A DNA stretch of 48,132 nucleotides from Acidobacteriota bacterium (lineage in GTDB: Bacteria > Acidobacteriota > Terriglobia > Terriglobales > Acidobacteriaceae), in NCBI GenBank assembly GCA_013285705.1, contig JABDHA010000019.1:5006-53137 (forward strand), read 5' to 3'. The notes beneath the pieces were generated by a model. It ran no database searches, was not told where the DNA came from, and worked only from the letters and a program-made list of their open reading frames with translations. The stretch's first letter is position 1; the number at the start of each line of letters is the position of its first letter. A program made the translations under genes and the position numbers. This document shows positions 40,079 through 48,132 of this stretch, in pieces.

Positions 40079-41179
40079 TCAGTTCACAAAACGGCTCATC
40101 CGCACGTTCATTACCATGCCCAGAGCCAGAAACGTGAACAACACCGAAGATCCGCCGTAACTCATTAACGGTAAAGGAATTCCGGTGACCGGCATCAGCC
40201 CGATGACCATACCTATGTTGACCGCGATCTGAAAAATCAAAACGGCCACCACGCCCATGACAATAAGCGTTCCAGGCAGGTCCGCGGCTGTTTGAGCGTT
40301 CTGAATCAAACGCATCAATATCAAAAAGTATAGCAGCAACACGACCATGGCGCCGATAAACCCATGTTCCTCACAAAATGCGGCGAAGATGAAGTCGGTA
40401 TACGGAATCGGCAAAAAGTCGCCCTGCGTCTGTGTTCCCTTGGTTGCGCCCCGGCCAAAGACGCCCCCGTCGCCCACGGCGATCAGCGACTGGCGAATCT
40501 GATAGCCGGTGCCGCGCGGGTCGTCATCGGGATTCATGAAGCTGGTCAAACGCGCCTTCTGGTAGGGCTTCAGCACTTTGCCGCTCTTCCAGACCACACC
40601 CACTGCCAGCAGGCCCACCAGAATGATGATCCCCGCCTTCCTCCAGTCAATCCCGCCGAGAAAAAGCCCAACCAGCAAAATCGGCGAGTAGGTCAGCGCC
40701 GTCCCCAGATCGGGCTGCTTCAGAACCAGCAGCATGGGCACACCCACCATCGCCATGGCCTTGAAGATGTCTTTCCAGGTCAATTCCCTGCCCGCAAGAC
40801 CCACAAAGTAACGCGCTACGGCCACGATCAGTATCAGCTTCACCCATTCCGACGGCTGAAAGTGAATCCCTCCCGGCAGCTTAATCCAGCGCCGCGCGCC
40901 TAAAACCTTAGTGCCGACCGCCAGCACGGCCACCAGCGAAACCACGCAAAAGCCGTAGATCCAGTGAATGAAATCCAGCAGAATGTGATAGTCAATCAGC
41001 GAAAAGACGAACATCGCCACTAATCCACCCAGCAGCCAGAGCATCTGCATCTTCTGGAAGCCGACAAACTTGGTGTGCATCGTGGCGCTGTAGATTTCCA
41101 GAATGCTGATGATCGAAAGGATCATCACGAACCCAAGCAGGGTCCAGTCGAAATCGCGAAATGAGAGGAATCGGCGCAT
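40079..41179 (-). CDS. rodA: Rod-shape-determining SEDS protein RodA
   Basis: 366 residues, about ten membrane helices. It is a peptidoglycan glycosyltransferase of the SEDS family that polymerises lipid II in the elongation complex together with PBP2. Family marks include HFQPSEWVKL, a QPDLGTAL turn, GDFLPIPYTDFIFA and the C-terminal GIPLPLMSYGGSS. Start is ATG 41179, with TAGGAG three bases upstream. It lies downstream of mrdA, as in E. coli mrdAB, with 133 bases between them that include a copy of the dispersed repeat. Confidence 0.95.
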   Translation of the reverse strand: MRRFLSFRDFDWTLLGFVMILSIISILEIYSATMHTKFVGFQKMQMLWLLGGLVAMFVFSLIDYHILLDFIHWIYGFCVVSLVAVLAVGTKVLGARRWIKLPGGIHFQPSEWVKLILIVAVARYFVGLAGRELTWKDIFKAMAMVGVPMLLVLKQPDLGTALTYSPILLVGLFLGGIDWRKAGIIILVGLLAVGVVWKSGKVLKPYQKARLTSFMNPDDDPRGTGYQIRQSLIAVGDGGVFGRGATKGTQTQGDFLPIPYTDFIFAAFCEEHGFIGAMVVLLLYFLILMRLIQNAQTAADLPGTLIVMGVVAVLIFQIAVNIGMVIGLMPVTGIPLPLMSYGGSSVLFTFLALGMVMNVRMSRFVN

Positions 41180-41207
41180 CTACTCCTAACAACTACTCTT
41201 TATATTT

Positions 41208-41252
41208 GTCATCCCGACCGAAGCGCATAGCGCGAAGCGGAGGGACCTGCAG
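41208..41252 (-). repeat. Dispersed intergenic repeat, inverted and extended copy
   Basis: The plus strand reads GTCATCCCGACCGAAGCGC, then ATAGCGCGAAGCGGAGGGAC, then CTGCAG. Its reverse complement is the CAG..TCC..CGCT..GATGAC pattern of copies at 846 and 5607, with about 15 extra bases in the centre. It sits between mrdA and rodA inside the cell-shape cluster. Confidence 0.55.
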
Positions 41253-41312
41253 TTTTCTTTCATCTACTCTCACTTCGCCAAATCCGAAATATGCGTCCGA
41301 TTTTCTCTTCCT

Positions 41313-43307
41313 TCACGGCACCTTCGCCGAAGCCGTCGCCGGGGGCACCGCCAGATAAAAATGCCCGCCCCACATCTCGGCCTGATCGCCCTTGTGATCG
41401 ACGACCTGTTTGCCGCCAAAAATCTTCGGTTGGCTCGGATTGTCCCAGACCGCGCCCACATCCACCTTTGCGGGAGCCTTGGCAATTAGATTGTTTTCGA
41501 GACGCCTCTGCTTGTTCACATAGGCCTCGATGACGCGGGCCGCAAGACGCCCGGCGAGCTTGCCATGCTCTCCGGCTTCAAACAGGATGCAGACCACGAT
41601 GTCCGGATTGCGGCGCGGCGAGAAGCCGACGAACCACGCATTATCTTTTACGGAATGGGAGTGGCCCAGCCTCGCCGCAAGGGCATTACTCATGGTCTGT
41701 GCGCTACCCGTCTTGCCGGCAAAATCAATGCCTTCAAGATGCGCGCTGGGATCGGTCCCTCCGGGATTCAATACCTCCGCCATGGCGTCGGTGATCGTCT
41801 CCCAGCTTGCCGGATCCATCGGAACGGTCTTGTCTCCAGTTCCCGGGAAGGAGTCGTACATCGCCTTTCGATAATCCTCGGGCAGTTCGTCAGGAAAGAT
41901 CACGTGGGGACGCTTCAACGTGCCGCCGGAAGCGATTCCCGCAAGTGCGCGCGCCATCTGTACAGGTGTAGCTGCAACCGCGCCCTGACCGATGCCCACC
42001 GAGATCGTCTCGCCCGCATACCATTTCTGGTGGTAGTTCTTCATCTTCCACTCTTCAGATGGCATGGTGCCCGCCACTTCGTTCGGCAGGTCGATTCCCG
42101 TCTTTTGGCCCAGGCCAAACGCATGCGCCCATTTGGCAATCTTCTCGATGCCGAGCTTGTTGGCCAGCGTATAGAAGAAGACATCGCAGGACTGATAAAT
42201 GCCCTTGGAAATTTCGACTTCGCCGTGTCCGCTATGCACCCAGCATTTGAAGTAACGCCCGTAGAAGCTCGCACCACCCGGACAGTGCACCTTTAAGTCC
42301 TGCGCGACACCTTCTTCCAGACCCGCAGCCGCCATGATGATTTTGAATGTCGAGCCCGGAGCCAGTTGCGCCTGAATGGCCTTGTTCAGCAGCGGGTGTT
42401 CGGGATCGGTAATCAACTTCGACCACTCCTCGCGGCCGATACGAACGGCAAACGCATTCGGGTCGAAGATGGGGCGGCTCACCATCGCCAGCACCTCGCC
42501 CGTATGCGGGTCCATCGCGACGATTGCACCATTGCGATCGCCCAGAGCATTCTCCGCAGCGCGCTGAATATCGATATCGATCGTCAGCTTGAGGCTTTTG
42601 CCCGGAACCGCGTGCTCCGTGCCCAGCTTGCCCACTTCCCTGCCGTGGCTATCGACTACCACGTCTTGCGACCCGTCCTGCCCGCGCAGCAGCGCATCGT
42701 ACGACTGCTCGACGCCCGACTTGCCCACCACATCGCCCGGCTCGTAGTAGGCATACTTCGGATCGTTATTCAGCATATCTTCGCTGACCTCGCCGACATA
42801 GCCAATCACATGCGCGGCAAAACCATCTTTGGGATAGAGCCGGCGCTGCTCTTCGACCGTTTCGAGCTCCGGAAACTCATCGCGATGCGCCTCGATAAAT
42901 TCCTGCTCATCCGGCGTGATGTCCTGCTTCAGCGGCAGCGGCTGGTATTTCGGCGCGGTGCGGTATTTCCTGAGAATGCCGTCGATCTGGTCGACCGTCA
43001 TATTCAAACCACGCGCAATCATCGGCAGATCGGCCATATAGTCATGGCCCTGCTCGCGCACCAGAAAACAGGAAACCGAAGGATAGTTGTCGACCAGTAA
43101 TCGCCCTTCGCGGTCGAATAACTTGCCGCGCGGCGCAAGAATTGGGACCTTGCGAATACGGTTGGCCTCAGCCAGCGCGTGGTAATTTTCCGCGCCCACC
43201 ACCTGGAGCCGCCACAGCCCGAAAATCAAAATCAACAGCACGCCGACGATCACATACTGAATAATCGTCAGCTTGATTCCTGGCAGCTTTTCTTCCCGGT
43301 TCAGCAT
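41313..43307 (-). CDS. mrdA: Penicillin-binding protein 2
   Basis: 664 residues from the ATG at 43307; an alternative TTG at 43337 would add ten residues. PBP2 is the class B transpeptidase of the elongation complex, cross-linking wall strands made by RodA. A single N-terminal helix (about 12-34) is followed by a dimerisation/pedestal domain (with APRGKLFDREGRLLVDNYPS), then the transpeptidase: Ser319-x-x-Lys (PGSTFKI), SCD (SxN motif variant, YQSCDVFFY) and Lys532-Thr-Gly (GKTGSAQ). The substrate-binding GWFVGF type segment appears as AWFVGFSP. A C-terminal tail of about 70 residues follows the catalytic domain. Confidence 0.95.
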   Translation of the reverse strand: MLNREEKLPGIKLTIIQYVIVGVLLILIFGLWRLQVVGAENYHALAEANRIRKVPILAPRGKLFDREGRLLVDNYPSVSCFLVREQGHDYMADLPMIARGLNMTVDQIDGILRKYRTAPKYQPLPLKQDITPDEQEFIEAHRDEFPELETVEEQRRLYPKDGFAAHVIGYVGEVSEDMLNNDPKYAYYEPGDVVGKSGVEQSYDALLRGQDGSQDVVVDSHGREVGKLGTEHAVPGKSLKLTIDIDIQRAAENALGDRNGAIVAMDPHTGEVLAMVSRPIFDPNAFAVRIGREEWSKLITDPEHPLLNKAIQAQLAPGSTFKIIMAAAGLEEGVAQDLKVHCPGGASFYGRYFKCWVHSGHGEVEISKGIYQSCDVFFYTLANKLGIEKIAKWAHAFGLGQKTGIDLPNEVAGTMPSEEWKMKNYHQKWYAGETISVGIGQGAVAATPVQMARALAGIASGGTLKRPHVIFPDELPEDYRKAMYDSFPGTGDKTVPMDPASWETITDAMAEVLNPGGTDPSAHLEGIDFAGKTGSAQTMSNALAARLGHSHSVKDNAWFVGFSPRRNPDIVVCILFEAGEHGKLAGRLAARVIEAYVNKQRRLENNLIAKAPAKVDVGAVWDNPSQPKIFGGKQVVDHKGDQAEMWGGHFYLAVPPATASAKVP

Positions 43308-43519
43308 CTCGGCTACTTCTTCCCGCCCAGTTCGCAAGATATGACGGTATCTCTAGGATACCCATAAATCACAGCACATTGGCCTGTTTCGCGCAGTATC
43401 AATCTGGTTTCATCCTCAATTTGGAATCGCATGATCGGCCGGAACGTCCTCCCCCGACCAGATCCGCTGCTCCGTCCACTGTCGCGCCGGACCTGTCCAG
43501 AAAGGGAGCGCCATCCGTC

Positions 43520-44044
43520 TCAGTATTCCCTGCGCTTTGCGCGGTCAAGCAGCGCAAACAAAATCACTCCAATCACGGTATTGATCACCGCGCGAATCGA
43601 CTCATGCAGCCAGCTCCATTGGTAGGGCTGCGCCAGCAGCCTGCGTACCAGCAGCCAGTACATGCTGCTATGCAGGAAGACAAAGGCTAATGTCAGCAGT
43701 GCGCGGGTGCCATGGTTCTCCGTATCGATGCGCACACCCAGCGATGCGGCCAGATAGCCAATGATTGATTTGCAGATGCCGAAGATACCCAGCGGCTGGC
43801 GGGTCAGCGCGTCCTGCGCAATACCGATAATCGCCCCCGTGACCGTTCCAACAATGGGATTGCGCCGTGAGATGGCGAAATAGATCGTCACCAGCAGCGG
43901 CAGGTCCAGAATGTCGAAGCGCGGAAAATGCAGCGACACAAACGACTGCAATCCCAGCGCCAGCAAAGGCACCAGAATGAATACGATCAGAGGGTAGGAC
44001 TGGACTTCCGTATCGCGCCGCGCCGCAGCGCCCAGCATGCTCAT
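43520..44044 (-). CDS. mreD: Rod-shape-determining protein MreD
   Basis: 174 residues, four to five membrane helices (starting LIVFILVPLLALGLQSFVSL). It is a small inner-membrane component of the elongation complex. Identity rests on size, topology, the GxxxGxxQDxL-like segment (GAIIGIAQDAL) and position: it begins two bases after the mreC stop, implying translational coupling. A 212-base gap separates it from mrdA downstream and could hold a further promoter, though none is evident. Confidence 0.88.
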   Translation of the reverse strand: MSMLGAAARRDTEVQSYPLIVFILVPLLALGLQSFVSLHFPRFDILDLPLLVTIYFAISRRNPIVGTVTGAIIGIAQDALTRQPLGIFGICKSIIGYLAASLGVRIDTENHGTRALLTLAFVFLHSSMYWLLVRRLLAQPYQWSWLHESIRAVINTVIGVILFALLDRAKRREY

Positions 44045-44046
44045 AT

Positions 44047-45936
44047 CTAACGGTTCCCCTGCGGCTGTTGCTGTGGTGGAGGCGTCTGCTGCGGCGGCTT
44101 CACCGGCTTCGGCACCATGGTAGGCGGCGGACGGCTGCCATCATCGGGAACCAGCTCCGGCCCCTTGTGCTGCGCAGGTGCAGGAGCGGTCGCAGGATGC
44201 TGCGCCGTTGGAGCCGGCGCGTGCTGGCCTGGTGTTGTCGTCGCAGGAGTGTGCTGTCCTGGGGTCGTGGTCGGGGTCGTCGTTGCAGTTGCAGGGGTTG
44301 CAGCCTTCTTCGCAGCCGAAGGCAGCGGCCCATCGACAATGACCCTCGTCTTGGGAGCGGCAGAATTCACGCTTGCCGCAGGCGAGTACCCGTTATCCGA
44401 TGAGGGCCGTGGAATGGCCATACGCTCACCAGTGCCCGTTGCACCAGCCGCATTATTCGTAACCGATCGCGTTGCAGATGGCGTGCTGCCTGCCTCAGCG
44501 GCGGTTGCCGGCTTCGCAGCATGCACAGCCGTCTCTGCGGCATTCCCTCCGCCATTCGTAGCCGGTCGCGTTACAGAAGGCGTTCCGCCAGCGGCTGTCG
44601 TAGAAGGATGCGACGGGCTCGTGCTCACACCAGTCACAGCAGGACGCGCCGTCATCGCGGCAGGTGGACGGCTGCCGTCATCCGGAACCAGATCCGGGCC
44701 TGTCTTCTTTGGTGCTGCAGCCACGGTTGGCGTCGTACCACCGTTACTGTTGGATGGAGTCGCTGCATGCGGCTTCGCGGCAGTCGTCAATACACCTTCC
44801 GACTGCGGAGCCAGCCGCGCGCCCGGAGTCAGACTGGCTGCGGCCGGTGTGATATTTGGCGTGAAACGGTCCGGGTGCAGCGCCGACGGCGGCCGCATGG
44901 GCCGCGCGATACCCTCACCCTCGGCGTCGGCCGAGTCGTCGCTGTTCGCATCATCTGTCTTGGGCGCATCGGGATCGATGCGGCTCGGCAACCGTTCAGC
45001 CAGAACTTCAGACGCCTTCAGCTGCTCGGCATCCGATGCCGCCTCGCTCTGAATCATGTCCAGCTTCTGCTTCGGCGTCACCTGGTCGCCCATATTCGTA
45101 ATGACCAGAACCTCTTCCAGTTGCGCGAGGTTGGCCGCGGGACGGATCAAAACATCCACCAGCGGATCGCGCTCAGAGTCGACGACTACCCGGTCCACGA
45201 CGCCAACGGCCAATCCGCGGGGAAAAATCTGGTCGCCGCCGCTGGTCACCACTGGCTCGCCCGCTTTGATGCGGTCATCCGGCATCACGCTGATCACCTG
45301 CGGCTGCCCCAGCGCGTTGCCGCGCAGAATGCCGCGAATGCGCGTGGTCGAAAGAATGACGCCCGCTCCGCTCGTCGGATCGGTAATTTCGAGCACCTGG
45401 CTGGTGTGCGGAAAAACTTCGCGAATACGCCCGACGATGCCACTCGGCGTAATCACCGGCATATCGACCGCAATACCGTCTTTCGCACCCTTGTCGATCG
45501 AAAGAATGCGCGACTGCTCAACGCCCGAGGTGCCGATAATCTGCGCCGGCAGCGTCTTATAGACATATTTTTCTTTGAATGCCAGCAGCTGCTGCAGCCG
45601 CTGTCCCTGGCGCGCATCTTCGGCAATGCCGCCCTGCTCGATGCGCAGGCGCCGCAGCTCCCCTTGCAGATCTTTATTCTGCTGGCGAACGTGCATCAGG
45701 TCGATGTAGTTGTCCCAGACGCCGAGAATGCTCGTGCCCAGCCAATGCACCAGGCGCTCCGGCGGCGATACCAGGCTGATCGCCCAGTAGCGAATCAGGC
45801 GCACTCCACCCGCATCCGGCTGCGCATGCTCCTTGGGCAGCGGACGGCGGACCTGGATGGCCACCCCGATCACCTGCGCCAGAAGCACCACAATCAGGAC
45901 CAGGGCATTCTTGTAACGGCTAAAGAAGGATTCCAT
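44047..45936 (-). CDS. mreC: Rod-shape-determining protein MreC with long C-terminal tail
   Basis: 629 residues against about 270-370 in most bacteria. Residues about 7-27 form the membrane anchor, about 75-115 a coiled coil (QQNKDLQGELRRLRIEQGG), and about 125-290 the paired beta domains with IIGTSGVEQSRILSIDKGAK and GIVGRIREVFPHTSQVLEIT, as in MreC. From about residue 295 to the end the sequence becomes Ala/Thr/Pro-rich and low in complexity. It carries a duplicated motif, GPDLVPDDGSRPP near 411 and GPELVPDDGSRPP near 591. MreC scaffolds PBP2 and the Mre proteins in the periplasm. The tail's role is unknown. Start ATG has CAGGA just upstream. Confidence 0.93.
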   Translation of the reverse strand: MESFFSRYKNALVLIVVLLAQVIGVAIQVRRPLPKEHAQPDAGGVRLIRYWAISLVSPPERLVHWLGTSILGVWDNYIDLMHVRQQNKDLQGELRRLRIEQGGIAEDARQGQRLQQLLAFKEKYVYKTLPAQIIGTSGVEQSRILSIDKGAKDGIAVDMPVITPSGIVGRIREVFPHTSQVLEITDPTSGAGVILSTTRIRGILRGNALGQPQVISVMPDDRIKAGEPVVTSGGDQIFPRGLAVGVVDRVVVDSERDPLVDVLIRPAANLAQLEEVLVITNMGDQVTPKQKLDMIQSEAASDAEQLKASEVLAERLPSRIDPDAPKTDDANSDDSADAEGEGIARPMRPPSALHPDRFTPNITPAAASLTPGARLAPQSEGVLTTAAKPHAATPSNSNGGTTPTVAAAPKKTGPDLVPDDGSRPPAAMTARPAVTGVSTSPSHPSTTAAGGTPSVTRPATNGGGNAAETAVHAAKPATAAEAGSTPSATRSVTNNAAGATGTGERMAIPRPSSDNGYSPAASVNSAAPKTRVIVDGPLPSAAKKAATPATATTTPTTTPGQHTPATTTPGQHAPAPTAQHPATAPAPAQHKGPELVPDDGSRPPPTMVPKPVKPPQQTPPPQQQPQGNR

Positions 45937-45959
45937 TGTCCTGACGCCTACGGTGTTGA

Positions 45960-45976
45960 TGCCTGATCATCAGGCA
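45960..45976. repeat. Small hairpin between mreB and mreC
   Basis: TGCCTGA-TCA-TCAGGCA, a perfect 7-bp stem with a 3-base loop, in the 68-base gap between mreB and mreC. It has no U-tract. It could reduce read-through or protect the mreB 3' end; no more can be said. Confidence 0.4.
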
Positions 45977-46004
45977 CGAATTGCGAGCCATAGTGTGGCA
46001 AAAA

Positions 46005-47069
46005 CTAATCAATCTTGATCTTACGCAGTAAACGGAAGTCACTGAGCATTTTTCCCGTGCCCAGAACCACGCTGGCTAACGGGTCATCCGCGATCGAAAC
46101 CGGCAATCCTGTCTCTTCGCGGATGCGCTTGTCAAGGTTCTTAATCAGCGCGCCACCGCCCGTCAGCACAATGCCCCGATCGCTGATGTCGGCCGAAAGC
46201 TCAGGCGGGGTCCGCTCGAGCGCAACGCGAATCGCATTCATGATCGTCGAAATGCACTCGCCCAGTGCCTCGCGGATCTCACTGTCGTCGATGGTGATCG
46301 TCTTCGGCACGCCCTCGATCAGGTTGCGGCCCTTGATTTCCATCGTCAGCGGCTTTTCTAGAGGATAAGCAGAGCCGATCTCCTGCTTGATCTGCTCAGC
46401 GGTGCGCTCGCCGATCAAAAGATTGTATTTGCGCTTGAGGTAGTTCATCACCGCCTCATCCATCTGGTTGCCGGCCATGCGCACCGAGCGTGAATAAACA
46501 ATCCCGGCCAGTGAAATCACCGCGATGTCCGTCGTCCCGCCGCCAATGTCGACGACCATGTTGCCGGATGGTTCGGTGATGGGCAGACCGGCGCCAATCG
46601 CCGCCACCATCGCCTGCTCGACCAGAAATACCTCGCTTGCCTTGGCGCGATAGGCCGAATCCTCGACCGCGCGCTTTTCGACCTGCGTAATCTCGGAAGG
46701 CACGCCGATCACGATGCGCGGATGCACCAGCATCTTGCGGTTATGCGCCTTTTGAATGAAGTAGTTCAGCATCTTTTCCGTGATCTTGAAATCGGCGATC
46801 ACGCCGTCTTTCATCGGCTTGATGGCCACGATATTGCCGGGCGTGCGGCCCAGCATCTCCTTGGCTTCCTTGCCCACGGCTTCGACTTCGCCGGTATTTT
46901 TGTTAATAGCGACGATCGAGGGCTCATTCACAACAATGCCCTTGCCCCGGGCGTAGACGAGCGTATTAGCAGTACCAAGATCGATGGCCAGATCACTGGA
47001 AAACATACTGAACAGCGAGCGCAGACCGTGCGACCGCGAAGAGCGCGATGGATAACCGTTCGATGACAT
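46005..47069 (-). CDS. mreB: Rod-shape-determining actin homologue MreB
   Basis: 354 residues. An actin-like ATPase whose filaments on the inner membrane direct lateral wall synthesis. The first phosphate-binding loop is [10 protein letters not shown], the second is [13 protein letters not shown], and the adenosine site includes [11 protein letters not shown]. The first 20 residues are a Ser/Arg-rich, possibly membrane-associating extension before the actin fold. It is the first gene of the cluster mreB-mreC-mreD-mrdA-rodA. The upstream gap of 342 bases separates it from the divergent aldehyde dehydrogenase. Confidence 0.97.
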   Translation of the reverse strand: MSSNGYPSRSSRSHGLRSLFSMFSSDLAIDLGTANTLVYARGKGIVVNEPSIVAINKNTGEVEAVGKEAKEMLGRTPGNIVAIKPMKDGVIADFKITEKMLNYFIQKAHNRKMLVHPRIVIGVPSEITQVEKRAVEDSAYRAKASEVFLVEQAMVAAIGAGLPITEPSGNMVVDIGGGTTDIAVISLAGIVYSRSVRMAGNQMDEAVMNYLKRKYNLLIGERTAEQIKQEIGSAYPLEKPLTMEIKGRNLIEGVPKTITIDDSEIREALGECISTIMNAIRVALERTPPELSADISDRGIVLTGGGALIKNLDKRIREETGLPVSIADDPLASVVLGTGKMLSDFRLLRKIKID

Positions 47070-47411
47070 GAAGAGATGCTTTTTCTAGGGACTCAACTGT
47101 ATTGTAAGGCCACGAAGCATTTGCTGCACCGAAGTGGCGCGTGGATTTCTTAGCATTTTCTAGTAATTCGTAACTGCCCATCTGTGCGACCGCGATGCAA
47201 CACGAGCATTTCCCTGCATATCGATGTTGCAAAGGGCGAGAGAAAGTTTGGTGCGTAGGGCTTCTGAGTGGATGGGTAGCCCCGCATTTCAGTCTCCAGG
47301 CATGAGGTTTTAAGGGAACGTATCATCCGCCACGACTCGCTTGTGCTCTGAACAGCGGAATACGGTATCCTTTTGAGTTTGGCTTATTCCGCACCCACGA
47401 AAGCAGATTCC
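47070..47411. other. 342-base divergent promoter region of mreB and aldehyde dehydrogenase
   Basis: No gene is supported. On the minus strand a TACAAT box about 47100 could be the -10 of mreB, but its -35 partner is unconvincing. On the plus strand the stretch upstream of ATG 47412 has only a weak GAAAG ribosome-binding site. No palindrome or repeat stands out. Confidence 0.3.
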
Positions 47412-48132
47412 ATGTCTCACATGCTCTACAAAAACCTCATCGGCGGCGAATGGGTCGCCGCAAAGACCGGTAAGACCTTCCTCAACATCAATCCGGCGGA
47501 CAAGAATGACATCGTCGGCGAATTCCAGTCCTCCGGTGCAGACGATGTAGACGCGGCTGTGAAGACAGCCGAGGAAGCCTACAAGACCTGGCGTCTCGTC
47601 CCCGCGCCCAAGCGCGCCGAGATCCTCTACCGGACGGGACAATTGCTAGAGCAGCGCAAAGAACAGTATGCGCAGGAGATGACCCGAGAAATGGGCAAGG
47701 TCATCGCCGAGACGCGCGGCGACGTCCAGGAGGCCATCGACACCGCCTACTACATGGCGGGTGAAGGCCGCCGCCTCTTCGGCCAGACCACGCCCTCGGA
47801 GCTACAGAACAAGTTCGCCATGTCTGTGCGCATGCCCGTCGGCGTCTGCGGCATGATCGCGCCCTGGAACTTCCCCATGGCCATCCCCTCGTGGAAGCTC
47901 TTCCCTGCGCTCGTCTGCGGCAACACCTGCGTCATCAAGCCTGCGGAAGACACGCCGCTGTCTACTTTCAATCTCGTCCAGACGCTCATCGACGCAGGTC
48001 TGCCCAAAGGCGTCGTCAACATCGTCACCGGCTACGGCCCTGACGCCGGGGCGCCCATCGTCTCGCATCCCGGCGTGCGCGCCGTTTCGTTTACCGGATC
48101 AAGCGAAGTAGGCCGCATCGTTGGCCAGACCG
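47412..48132 (+). CDS. Aldehyde dehydrogenase family protein, 5' part
   Basis: 240 codons are visible before the window ends; the family is about 480-500 residues, so the gene is about half present. The N-terminal NAD-binding region shows [23 protein letters not shown] and [14 protein letters not shown], with GPDAGAPIV and [10 protein letters not shown] later; the catalytic Cys and Glu lie beyond the edge. The pattern [20 protein letters not shown] with MTREMGKV puts it in an aldehyde dehydrogenase branch that oxidises short semialdehydes or similar, but the substrate is not determinable here. It is divergent from mreB. Confidence 0.92.
   Translation, partial: MSHMLYKNLIGGEWVAAKTGKTFLNINPADKNDIVGEFQSSGADDVDAAVKTAEEAYKTWRLVPAPKRAEILYRTGQLLEQRKEQYAQEMTREMGKVIAETRGDVQEAIDTAYYMAGEGRRLFGQTTPSELQNKFAMSVRMPVGVCGMIAPWNFPMAIPSWKLFPALVCGNTCVIKPAEDTPLSTFNLVQTLIDAGLPKGVVNIVTGYGPDAGAPIVSHPGVRAVSFTGSSEVGRIVGQT

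Noticed and set aside
44521-45966. A 481-codon plus-strand frame
   Set aside because: Antisense to mreC; Arg-rich composition without motifs is typical of a shadow frame.
1-48132. tRNA, rRNA, CRISPR, insertion-sequence or prophage genes
   Set aside because: None was found on either strand by reading; no transposase or integrase motif and no regularly spaced repeats.

Overview
The window reads as chromosomal DNA of a soil-type member of the Acidobacteriota, probably class Terriglobia. This is inferred from gene content, not from a marker gene. The pointers are an Oar-like TonB-dependent receptor with an N-terminal carboxypeptidase-regulatory domain, DUF481 outer-membrane proteins with a small N-terminal beta domain, a futalosine-pathway menaquinone enzyme (MqnC), a YpdA-type bacillithiol disulfide reductase, a DUF4398/OmpA protein, a 79-residue protein starting MARGWESKS, and an mre/mrd cluster joined to a very large RNase E/G. 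No tRNA, rRNA, CRISPR array, insertion sequence or prophage gene was seen.

Layout. 1-832: the 3' end of a HipA-like kinase overlapping a DUF3037 gene. 969-5565: an exported SH3/TPR protein with a C9 tract, uppP, and ftsK. 5649-10993 (minus): a DUF2339 membrane protein and the Oar-like receptor. 11259-15063: a NarL/FixJ response regulator followed by two DUF4398 paralogues. A broken piece of the regulator's 3' end lies between the paralogues, which exposes a tandem duplication. 15170-18603: three NAD(P)-dependent oxidoreductases and two small conserved proteins. 18703-22748: a lipoprotein with a chymotrypsin-like protease domain, convergent with a PAS-containing histidine kinase and sharing four bases at the stop codons. 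22820-27156: ypdA, class I fumarase, an outer-membrane barrel and a membrane-anchored cytochrome c. 27193-29826 (minus): tandem DUF481 paralogues. 30057-35376: mqnC, an SGNH-hydrolase lipoprotein, a processive-type family 2 glycosyltransferase, an exported aminopeptidase P and a small membrane protein. 35424-36290: another barrel protein. 36589-47069 (minus): mreB-mreC-mreD-mrdA-rodA-rng. 47412-end: an aldehyde dehydrogenase cut by the window edge.

Cell-envelope functions dominate. The mreBCD/mrdA/rodA block encodes the rod-type wall elongation machine, UppP recycles its lipid carrier, and FtsK couples division to chromosome segregation. Several outer-membrane or periplasmic proteins (OmpA-type, DUF481, barrels, Oar-like receptor) lie around them. 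The elongation genes are followed on the same strand by RNase E/G, as in the E. coli mre region.

The points most worth a second look are: the DUF4398 duplication with its regulator fossil and apparent loss of the OmpA domain from one copy; the RNase E/G whose S1 domain is split by an insertion of more than 500 residues; the MreC with a roughly 330-residue tail carrying a duplicated motif; the lipoprotein protease; and a dispersed intergenic repeat present in three clear copies and one degenerate copy.
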